Shown here in pieces: positions 22,001 through 34,172 of a DNA stretch of 41,521 bases. Below the pieces are notes generated by a model, which saw only the letters and a program-made list of their open reading frames with translations, made no database searches and was not told the DNA's origin. The DNA comes from Priapulus caudatus (Eukaryota; Priapulida; Priapulimorpha; Priapulimorphida; Priapulidae): contig NW_014578012.1 in the NCBI RefSeq assembly GCF_000485595.1, positions 22,688 to 64,208 of the forward strand. The letters run 5' to 3'. The position numbers and the translations under genes are program-made. The stretch's first letter is position 1; every line of letters begins with the position of its first letter.

Positions 22001-24345
22001 GTGTTTAGTGATCAGTTGATATTTGCCGCTGTCAGGTGAGACTATATTCCAGCCTATATTTATTTTCTGAGCGCAAAAATCTGCCAATAGTTTAAGATAA
22101 ATTTTGCTTTCACTTGCCATCGGAAGCTTATTACTAACAATCAAGTCTAATATCTTGCCAAATGATTCTAGGGCATCTGAAAACCCACCTGGTATGATTG
22201 ACAGTCAGCTCTAGCCAATCAGCATTGCAGTAAACATTCTAAAAGACAATGCTTAATGACGAAGTGCCGCAAAGTCGACAATTCGGCGTGCACGCAGGAA
22301 AAACGCATAGGAACTGGGTCTAGCTCAACTGACTCTGCAACAATGTTCAAAGCTATTGAGCGCATGGCTATCTCGCAATGACGGATATGTCAATTTAATA
22401 ATGGATGTATACATATACATACTCGTTCCAGGTATGTTCGACGACACTCCATCGGTCAGCATACCAGTGGTGGAGGGAGGATTCGGCCAGTTTTGCCCCA
22501 CCTGATGTGCAGGGTGCTGCAGTGGACGAGACAGAGAAGAAGAACCGATAACGGATTTCATATCTCGAAGCGAGTTGCAGAAGGGGAAGGCTGCCTCGGC
22601 ACGGTAAGACCTTCCTTGTAGTGTGCAGCGAAGCGATCGTGTTTCGGCATACAGTCAAACCAGCTTTAGCAGACACAAAGAACACGTTTGGATTTTCCTT
22701 GCGTGGTAGTTATACAATGGAAGTACCTCTATATAATGCATGCCAGACTATGAAGGACATTTCTGGGGTTTCCCTTGAGTGCGCACCTTTATACAGGTTT
22801 GCCTGGCTACAGTAAGCCTCGGACTGGACAACCGTGTATATAGAAGGACGACCTTTGGGTTTGCCTGAGTGCACTTTTACATGTAACCGTGTTCATTGTG
22901 GGTGTAACACTATGCACCATGGCGACCGCTAAGTCCTACGATAGATTGATACCAATGTTTACAGACATGAAGAATCTATCGGTGTACAAGAATTACGAAC
23001 CAGGAGAACCGACAAATCGGCTGTACTTGAAGAATCTAGCCAAGCAGTGTTTGAGAGAACAAGGTTATTCGGAGAGAATTTCGTTAAGGAGTGCATGCAC
23101 ATCGCGAGACCACTGAACGTGCTAGTGCTCAACCGTCTGTCATGCTAGTCGATTTCTTGCCATTTTCATTGTTGGTTTTGCAGGATTTGCGCTACATCTT
23201 TGGTCGTTACGTGGAAAACACGGAGGAAGCAACTAACTTGTAAGATGATTTACGATATACTTTGAGAAAGTTTATAATATACTATATATATATATATATA
23301 TAATTTTATTTTAATTTGTTCAGTCATTTATGTATGTATTTCATTTTATTAAATTCGCATGATTGGTAGTAGGTAATAATTGAATAACAATGTGCAATTT
23401 TCAAAAGATCCTCCTCATACATATATACAGTATTTAAAGGGATCCTTTACTCTAGGTTCTAGGATTATTTTCAGTTAATTTAGTGTTAAAATTACGCTAC
23501 ATTAAAAGGTTTCAGTTTCAATCACATTGTTTAGAAATTTTTGTTTTTTTTTAATGTTAAGAACTACCGACTACAGTTTTGATAGCAACGGACGGTGGGC
23601 GCCACATAAGGCGCCACGTTATGCTGAAAGTTTGCGGCAAACGACTGGTTTCAGGCCAAGGGTACAGACGGATGGGTGTTCTTATTTATTAATTTAAAAA
23701 GCAAAAGGTATTGTAATATCTTATAAATGACATATAGTTTTCAGTAATATCTTGGATAAATTTGTCCTAAAGCATGAATCGTCGCTTAAAGTAGCATTTA
23801 GTTATTAAACTATTATTGCACCTTTGCTGGATTAGCCGCTCGTTTCTGTAACTGCGAAATATGATTGCGGAAAATCGCGCAACTTTTTCAGGGTGGCAGC
23901 ACAGGTCGCGGGTGTCAAGTGCGCGTTCAAATTTCGTAGGTTGTGTATAATTAATTATACAATTTATTAGGTATCTGGTAACAAGTCACGTGTGGGTGTA
24001 GCGATATTGTTTAACAGTAAGTAACAGTTGATATGCAGTAAATCCTAGTATCACTTTAATCTGTTCTGTCATCTTGACATTTTACGTAGTTTGGCCTGTT
24101 ACGTTGCGGTTCGATATCAGACTGAATGAAAGAAGGTCGAATGGACAGGGACCAGCATTATAACTCTCAGCCAATGATGGAACGAACCCCAAAGGAAGCT
24201 CTGGGACCGCATACCAATAGGAGCTATGTGCTTTCGACAAGAAACCTCTAGTAGTCGTATCCTTTTGAACGTGTTAATTACGGACCTCGTGATGGTACAT
24301 GTGAATATCGCGACAGAATTATGTCCAATTATTCGAGTAAGCTTT

Positions 24346-24381
<36 letters not shown>

Positions 24382-27300
24382 TTGGCGTTTGGTTCTCGGG
24401 GCATCTTTGATGCCACGTGTAAGATAATGGTTCGTATTACAATCCAGGTTTTATTTTGGGTTGCCCCATATTTGTGGCTTGCCCAGGGCTTTGCGAATTG
24501 TTTATTATTTTGATGCTTCCGCTCGATGTTGATTGGATTTTGGATCTTATTTTGAGGTAATTATTTTTAAATAATGATCAATAGTTAATCAATAATAGCC
24601 ACAAAATAATTCCAAAATGTATCTAAAATGCCCTATTTTTTGTACAAAGTGTTTTAGCGAGAAGTATAATCCGGAAGCAGGGGTAGTCTGCCCCATCAGC
24701 AAATAAAAAACCCTGCACTACACTGGGGCAGCATTATCCTTAACTAGATATTCAGGTGTTTGCGAAGGTCCGCTCGTCCAAAAGACGCACGCGAAATCAG
24801 AACGACGACTAAATTAAAAAATAGGAGCAAAGAGATGTGACGAGGAGATCCAAGCGACTTGCATGCAAATTAACTGATGTTATGAAATATGTTCATTTTC
24901 CCTACTGGGTACTGTACACAGTACCACTGGTACTGTACACATGTATCCGATGGCATCATGTGTTACGCTGAGAAGTAATGAAAACTTGCACAAACATTCG
25001 GAAAAGATTGTGAGCCATTTTCAAGTCGTTACAACATCTTGATAAGGCTCTAAGTTGTTAAATGGCGAAGCATTTGTAATAGGATTATTTTGGGGATTTA
25101 GGATTATGTGGTAATAAAACAAAAATTGTCATTCTGATAACATGAATTGTTTTAAATCTCTAATAAATGTAAGAAATATAACGATCACAGTTTACAAGCA
25201 AATTCGAATGGCACTCATTTAGAGGTGAACGCTAGTGGTATAAAAATTACGACAATCACGTCATAATTATGTCAAAGGCATAATAGGCCTTAACAAAATA
25301 ACTGTCATTCAATAACTTTCCCACATAAACTGGGAACATATTTGTTGTATCACGTCGTTTTTATTGGATAGCGCAGGTTCCCCTCGTCATGTTCGCGTTC
25401 ATTATAGATAGTGCACGATCATTACGGTTCATTGTATGTTGAGCTCATTTAATGTTTCATACGTCTGGTTGTCTTGCAGCTCATGGCCTGATTCATACTT
25501 CATGGTTGTCTTCACCGATGTTCATACTTACTGGTTGTCTTAAACAATGCTGTTCATACTCATGGTTGTCTTCCTACATTGCTGCTTCATAGTCATTGGT
25601 GTCTTCACTCATAATGTTCATAGTTCATGGTTGTCTTCAACCATGCTGTTCATACTTCATGGTTGTTGCTTCATCATAATTGTTCATACGTCATGGTATG
25701 TCTTCACTCCAATGCTGTTCATACTTTCGTGCGTTGGTCTTCATCATAATGCTTCATAGTTCATGGTTGTCTTCACTCATATGTTCATAGTTCATGGTTT
25801 GTCTGTCCACTCATATGTTCATATCTCATGGGGGGCTGTTCTTCACTCATGATGGTTCATAGCTTCATGGTTAGTCTTCATCTGCTGTTCATACGTCATG
25901 GTTTGGTGCTTCACGTCATAATGTTTCTACCTCATGGTTGGTCTTCACTCATAATGTTCATAGTTTCATGGTTGTCTATGCACTCATAATGCTTATACTT
26001 CATGACGTTGGTCTTCACTCATAATAGTTTCATTACTTTGTGGTTGTCTTCACTCATAACTGTTCATAGTTAGCGTTTGTCTTCAACCATGACTGTTCCA
26101 TAACTTCATGGTTGTCTTCACTCATAATGTATCATACTCTGAGTTGTCTTACTCGTCCCCTGCTTGTTCATTACTTCGTGGTTGTCTATCACGTCATAAT
26201 GTCATAGTTCATGGTTGTCTCACTCCATAATGTCATAGTTACATGGTTGCTCTTCATCATAAATGCTTTCATACGTCATGTTTGTCTTCACTTTCATGCT
26301 GCTTATACTTCGTGTTGTCTTCACCTCATAATGTTCATAGTTCATGGTTGTCTTCACTCATAATGTCATAGTTCATGGTTGTCTTCACTCATTTTAATGT
26401 TCATAGTTCAATGGTTGTTCTTCACTCATGCTGTTCATTAGCTTCGATGGTTGTCTTCACTCATTTAATGCTTCATAGTTCATGGTTGTTTCACTCATTA
26501 ATGTTCATACTTCAGTGGTTGTCTTCATCATTTGGCTGTTCATAACGTTCATGGTTGTTTCACTCATTGTGTTCTACTTCATGTTTGTCTTCACTCATGC
26601 TGTTCATACTTCATAGGTTGTCTTCACTCATGCTGTTCATACTCATTGCGTTGATCTTTCACTCATAATTGTATCATAGCTTCATGCGTTGTCGTCAATC
26701 TTGCTGTTCATTACTTCATGGGTTGTCTTCACTCATAATAGTTCATAGCGTTCATGGTTGTCTTCACTTTCATAATGTTATTACTTCATGTTGTCTTCAC
26801 TCGATTTGCTGTTCATACGTTCATTGTTTGTCTTTTCATCATTTGCTGTTCATACTTCATGGTTGTTCTTCACTCAGTAATGTTCCATAGTTCATGGTGT
26901 CTTCACTCATGCTGTTCATCTTCATGGTTGTCTTCACTCATAATGTTCATATTCATCCGTTGTCTTCAACCATGCTGCTTACTTCGCTGGTGTCTTCATC
27001 ATAATGTTCTCTTTGTGGTTGTGTTCACACATGCTGTATCACATTTGTTCCACATGGCTGTTCACTCATTACGGTTCAGCGAATTTAGCGTGATCTGTGT
27101 TCACGGTTCAGCACTAAGCAGATTAGTAATAACTGTTCTATAAAAGTAATGTGTGTGTTGTTAAGAGTTACTTTTTGATGTAAAGGGATGTGTTAATGTA
27201 TGATGTTATGAGTGTAATAAAGGATCGTTTTAAATTTGAAGTTAAAATATGGATGAATAAAGATTAGAAAAAATAATGAACGAGTTTCATTGTGTCCTTT

Positions 27301-30300
27301 AACTGACTCCAGATGGAGAGGGTCACAATGCATTAGTAGTTTTTACCCGTGTGAGTTTCATGCTGTTGTTTCACAGCACCGATTGTGTGCGGGCGGCTAC
27401 CGTGCCTTTCTACGGTTTCTTCGTAGTGAGTTCTCATGGTGTATTCTTCAATCCACGGTTGTGTGAAGGGTAGGATCACAGTGCTTTATCGGTTTATCTA
27501 CCGTGTGAGTTTATGTGTTTTCTTACAGCACCGATTGTCGTGAGGGCAGCATTCACCAGATCGCACTTAGACGGTTTCTTCCGTGTGGTTCTCATGTGTT
27601 TACATTCCAAAAGGAGAATGCGTTTACAGTCGATTATACCCGCGTTTTTTCTGTGTGGTTTTGTGTGTCTTCGACCGATTGTTGAGGTGCATTCCAAGAT
27701 CGGTTATACGTCTCTCCCGTGTGGTTTTATGTGTCTTTCCATGACTCGCCGGGAGATCTGTTCACACCGAGATGCACTTATCCGGTTTCTTCGTGTGAGT
27801 TCTATTGTATTTCACATGATCAGTGGAAGCGGCTCACAGTTCGCATTATACGGTTTTTTCCCGGAATGAATTGTCAGTATTCATTGTGGTTCGGGAAAGC
27901 TGCAGTATGGTCCCGGTGAGATTATCTCCCTGTTGGTCCCAGTGCGATCACGATGTTTTGCTTTGAGACGGCCAGATGCACGTAATTAAGTTCTTTTAAG
28001 TCGCCTGGCAATTAGCAGAGAAGGAATTGATGCTTTATATCGAAGGCGTTTTTTCTGTTCCATTATTAAGTTTTTCCTGTATCGATTTATTATAATTCCC
28101 GCGATTTCGCCTGATTGGAACGTCTGACATTTACTCTGAAATAAATAACGGATTATTATAAATTATCATTAGACTTCGTGAGTATTACTCCGAATGGCTG
28201 TTCTGTATGAATGTTGTTACATCGTCAGTGGGTGGTTATATACATGCTTTGTGTTGATGACGAGTCTATCCCGGGGCGTAATCCGGTTGATTCCCGAACT
28301 GGCGAAACCGATTGATTTCTTGCCCAGACGCTGGTCGCTTCCCTATTTTATTAACAGAGTTGCACCCGCACAGCATTGGTTAAAATTCTCGCCGGCTTGA
28401 ATCGCTTCTTGCTTTGAGCTCCTCGCAATCCTTGAACTCTTATATGCTCTTTTAGAATAACCGTTGACGGCTCACATTTACACTGCGTAGTAGTAAGGGT
28501 GGATGTATGCAGTTGTCTTTCTGCGTCTTGTGGTGTATTAGAGATGATTTAATGATGGGATATAGGTGCTCAGTTTTACAGTCCTCGGTGTTGGTACCCC
28601 CCCGGCCGTTTCGTATGACTTAAGTGTTATATTTCAAGCGTTACCTTTTTCTTCGTAGTTAGATAATCTTGTAGCCCAGCGGTTGGGCCCCGTGTCGTCT
28701 TAACTGTGATTCTATGTACCTAGTTCGATGTGATTGCGTTTCTGTGAGACGAGCTTATTTGGTCGATGTAGTACGTGTTCCCTGGGTAGCGTACGGGACT
28801 GTCGCTGACGGGGTGAGGTGGCTAGCGAGGGGTATGTAGGTGCGGGGGGGGGGTGGGCGGGTTGTGTTAATAGTGGTCGTGTGGTGGGGTTGGTGACCCT
28901 GGAGGGTGTTTGTTGGTGCGCGGAAAGGGTGTGGTAGGGGGTGGGGGGGTCACGCTCTGCCTGCGGATGGGGGGGGGGCGGTGCGTCCGCTATTTTTGTC
29001 CACGGTGAGGATGTAGTTGTATATTGTATGTACATTTATGTGTTTTGTCTAGTGCGCGAGGAATGTGTGGTGTATATTTGTCATATTTACTATAAATTGG
29101 CGAATGTTGTATGTATGTATGTATGTTTTTATGAAGCTCGCCGTCAGTTTGGATCAAGTAGCGCCAATTTACAGAGACCGATGAGTACGGGGGTTTTAAC
29201 TTTACTCTGGTTGAACCCGTTTTGTCGGTTTAAAAAACAAAAACCACAGGTAAACATTGCCTGATAGGGGGTGTGTTTTGTTTTCCCTTCGTTTGTATTT
29301 TCGTTTTGTTTCAACAGGTTTTCAATTTATTCTGTTGTTCCTTTTCGTGTGATGTGTGGTGTCTGATTTGTGTAGCCTCATGATAGTAGAAGGCTATGTA
29401 ATCATGAGTTATTCAGGTAGCTTTGGCCATCGAATCGTTTCAGTTTCACAGATTGTTGAACGGCAAAGTGGGAAAACCGGAGCCGTGTTACACCCATTGG
29501 TTTCCTCTCGAGGACTGAATGAATCAAGGTGCTTTGTGGAATTGGTTTATTCTCTCTGGAGAGCTCATAGCAATGCGGGATGTCGATCGGTAGGATGGTG
29601 CAGAATCGATTATCAATGTCCAATTGAGGTCGCCGGTGATGCACAGCACGTATTTTTCGTCGTTCGCCAGATGAGCTGGCTGGTAGAACGATAAAGCCGT
29701 AAACTGATATTACTGGTCCGACCACTCGGAAACATGCGGCTACGTAATATTACGGTCTTATACGTAATATACCCATAATCTATTATATTCTAATTTGGAG
29801 TCCGTTCATCAACTCTAGATTAATAAACAAACCGTTTCGTGTGGGTGTGTGTTTTTCTGTGTACTGCCAAAGGTTATGTGTTAATGTAGCATAGGATTGC
29901 AATGTATTTGTATTGATCTACCATAAAACAAAATGTGCTGCAACTAAAACTCTCATCATCACGTCCTAGCCGCGGTAGGCGGGTTTCAATAGTTTATATA
30001 ATAATTTGAGTGTGTCGTTCTGTTATGTTCCTAATACTTCTGGCGCGGATATCCGGCTTGAATTTTTTCTTGCTTATTGGGTACGCATTGAGTGTTCGTT
30101 CTGCAATTTGCTTTGTTATTTTTGGGTTAAATGTTTAAAAAATTATTTTAGAATCTAAGGAAATATCCTTGGAAAATTGTCGTTCGTTCATTGCGCTAGG
30201 TGCGCTGGGCTGGTAGAAATTACAACACGCACCTGGCATAAGGGATACGTAGTCTGTCACGTACCTTGCAGTGATTCGCAGGGACAGCGCGGCTGTGGAA

Positions 30301-33300
30301 TTCAGTCTCCCCTGCCGATCCACTTCGCGATATTATCTATTTCTATCGTTTTTTCTATCATCCTTCTATTATTATTATTATCTTTATCTATCGTATCTAT
30401 TTCTATCTTTATCTTTCTTATCTATCTATCGATCTATCTACTATCTTATATTCATATCTATCATATATCTATATTATCTATCTATCTATCTATTATTTAT
30501 TATTATCTATCTATCTATCTATCTAGTCTATCTTCTATATCTATTTCTATCTATCTATCTATCTATCTATCTTCTTCTATCTATCTATCCTATCTATCTA
30601 TCTATTATATCTATCTATTATTATCATTATCAATTGACTTGTGACCTTGTTCTGTGTGAAGGCCTCCCCAAATCATATTAATTTCTATCTATCTTCATCT
30701 GTTTGACCCGTGACCTTGACCTAGCTGAGGCCACTAATCCCTGGGTTCCCGCCCTAAGGTCACCTCTGGCCAGTCCTTTTTCATAAATTATACTTGAATG
30801 GGCGGATTTAAGGAAATATCGTGTGCGTCATTCGTCGTAACGAGCATAGTGGGCGAGTAGATAATATGTGTATCTACATTTATGGTACTACGTGCGTCCG
30901 AGCGTGGTGTCTGGTGCCTGGGTGTTTTCGTGTTATATTGTGTAATGTGTGTGCGCCGGTGTGGTGCGCGTGTCTTTGGCGCGTGCGTTGTGTATAGTAT
31001 ATAATGTATTCATAGTAGTTTCATGGATTAAGCCCTTGTATAGTCGTTAGTAATAATCAGATAATACCTTGAAGTTGGTTATGTGAACTTACTGTGCTAT
31101 GGCGACAGGACGCGCCTGAACTAAATCTATTTCCATGTAGTCTCACTGGCATTGCTCTGTTAGTCGCACGGCGTCGAGTAGTCACTGATTCGATTTTGAA
31201 GTTTTGTTTTAGATTGATATTAGATTCTATGTGAAGTGATTAGATAGATGAGTTTAATTGATTTGGATTTTATGGATGTTGAGCCGATCAGGTCCGGGGA
31301 TGAATTGAGGGCGAACGTGATTCGGTGTGTGTTTTGCGTGCGTGAGAAACCGTGCGCCGTGCGTGCGTGAGATAACCGTGCTCAACCCGGGAAAAAAAAA
31401 AAAAAAAAAAAAACGTAAGTGCGCGTGAGAACCGTGCGGCGTGCTGTGCGTGAGAACCCGTGCGCGCAGTGCGTGCATGAGAAACCGTGCCGCTGTATCC
31501 CTCGTGTAGCTTGGCCGCCGTGGCGTGTTGGCTTTCGCGATGCAGTTAATTCGTATTATTAGGTTTTGTAATCGATCGTACAAGTATGATTTGATGAATT
31601 TGTAACTATGGCGATGGTAGCGATATTTTCTGGAATTCGATGAGGTTTTTACGCGGATATGTACGTCTGTAGCTGTCCTCATACTAGTAGGTCGTCGTAT
31701 CGGCTGATAGGGTGGGAGGGTTATGTATTCGATCTATAGTCTGCGTTAAATTTATCGTTGTAGCTTAGTTATTAATTATTTGCGTTGGAAAGCGACGTTG
31801 GTCACAACGATGTCTACTAATCATTTTCATGGCACGGGTATTGGTCAATAGCAGGCGCATGTATTCGTTATGTGTGCGGCGACGGATAAAACTGCGTCGT
31901 GTTAGGTATTCGTCAGTAAGACGCTATCTGGGTCGTGTAGGTGGTGGCCGAGTCGAGGAGTGTATAGAGAGTGCGAGTGTATTTGGTAGGTGTCATATAT
32001 TTTAGAGGGGGGGCGGGGTATATATATTATTCAACTAGGATGTTAAATCTTGTAAATATATATATAATATATATTCAACCTATCTTCCATCTGGTAGGTC
32101 CACTGCGCCTATAGGTCGGTAGTCAGGTCGCAGCTGGGTCATAATCCTGTGGTAGGTTTCTCCATCGAAATTCGGTGTGATGTTGGATGAAAGGTGGTGT
32201 ATACGTCTGTACTGTGCGTGTGTATGTCGGTACGTCACATGTATTATTGTTCGTGGATTAATATTTACGTGTGGTAATGTTGGCAATGCAGGTTTACTTT
32301 GTATTTCACGTAATAAACAAATCAGCTTCAAATTTGAAGCTTTTTTGATTAAAAGAACGTACATGGCCATTAACAAGCGTACATGACATGTTATCGAGAA
32401 ATCACTGATACAAAGTGTTTTTCAGATACTTTTTTATAGTTGTGTATTTTCTGTGATACCAATTGTTTTAACGAAATCCAATGCATTGTGCTGCTTTGGA
32501 TGTTCTTATCATTTTTTTCTTTCCTCCTCCTTTCCAATTTTACCTCCTCTTGTGTTGTTTGGTTTACTTCCGTGTATTAGATGTCGCTGGCGTGCGTACG
32601 TGCGTGATTGTCTTGTTTGTAATATACATTTACTATAGGAGATTGAAATACACATAATATAGTTACTATGCGTTTATTAGATCGATGTTCAAAGCATGAT
32701 TGATCACACATATGCTATTAAATTTCGCGATTGTATAACGTCACACGTTGATTAGGTACATTACTATTCAACACAAACTGTCCATCGGTTGTATAGGTAA
32801 GAGTTTCACGCTTTCCAAGCCATTCATGTTCCAGCTTTCAATCTTGGAAGAAGCTGTAAGTTGAATTGCATTTGTTGGCATTTCATACTGCCAGTTAATC
32901 GTGTACTGTGTGTCGCGTTTTCACAGAGCGCTGCTACTGAGCTTTAAACACAATGAATAGAAAACTGTGTCGAACTACATGAGGTGAGTGCGAGTAAGCA
33001 AGAAAAAATACCGAGGGGTAAAGACAAAGGAATATATAGAATGCAGCAGGTTACTGGGTAAGGACGAGAACGTTGGAAGGACAGTAAGCAGTAACCTAGC
33101 CTTTACTATGGACAATGACTATCATATATAAGGTAGAAGAAGAGCGTGGGGTCCACGCCTTCGATCCCAAAACAGCTGGCACGGGAACTGTTAGGTGCCC
33201 CAACCTATATGCGAGGTATTAAACTAAGGGGGGAGTGGGATTGTTCACGTTTGTGAAAGAGAAACGAAAGAGCACACCTTAAATATTTAGGAAATTAGAT

Positions 33301-34128
33301 GAAGGAATATATTAGATGCAAGATGAGGAAAATTGCGGGGATAGCGTAAAGCTATCAGTGCAGGAATTTTTAACGTCTGATTGGAATAGGACGAGGTAGA
33401 ATGCGCTGGGGGGGAAGGGATGACAGGAGGAGACGATTGATGATAATAGGCGGGCGCGAAGAAAACAGCGACTCATGAACATTATCGGTGGGAATATTAT
33501 AAAAGGCGGGGGAGACAATGTAGTGGAGAAAGGATGGTGGATAAAAGAAACTAGAGCTATGTAAAGGCGCACAATCATACATATTATGGAGACCTTTCTC
33601 CTATTTATTGATATGTGCTGCCTTTTTAGATAGCTCCTAGCTGTGTATTTATTTCCTCCTCTTTCTCCATATGATTGTGACTGGAACGATCTTGCTCACG
33701 CATACTGTGAACGAAGAACGTTTATTGATAAATAGAAGGCTGGGAAACACGAGAATCATGGACAATACGTGTGAAAAAACTCTTTCTAAAGGCAGCCAAT
33801 CATATGGAGAAAGGGGTGGTAATTAAAGACATAGAGATATATAAGGGAAAATTTCAAGAGAACCTTTTTACCATATATATCGCAGTTAGCTGCAGTACAA
33901 TGTAGAGCGGGATGTTCCCCCGTAAATAAAGACCAGCGAGCATGAGTTAGTAGAGAAGAAATTTGCCTGTTGTGAATAAGGGGAAGAACAGAGCTAAAGG
34001 CATTATCATGTTAGTTGTTGCCCGCATTATCAAACAATCACCTAAGGAAGATTCTGTGGGGACAGGCTCAAAACGTTGCGGGTACCATGGCCACGCTTTG
34101 GGAAAAGGCAGGTGTGCTCTTCTTGGGG

Positions 34129-34172
<44 letters not shown>

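Larger units (their letters stand above)
22010..27120 (-). repeat. Right arm of the giant imperfect inverted repeat
   Basis: Reverse copy of 14990-20260 with frequent one- to three-base indels and homopolymer runs, for example a run of over 30 A at about 24346-24379 where the left arm has none. The outer end is the 32-bp minisatellite, greatly longer here. Confidence 0.88.

Noticed and set aside
26669-27143. 129-codon open frame rich in HSxWLSS repeats
   Set aside because: It is a reading of the noisy 32-bp minisatellite.
30177-30681. Ile/Ser/Tyr-rich membrane-like open frames of 136-155 codons
   Set aside because: They translate a TCTA microsatellite.
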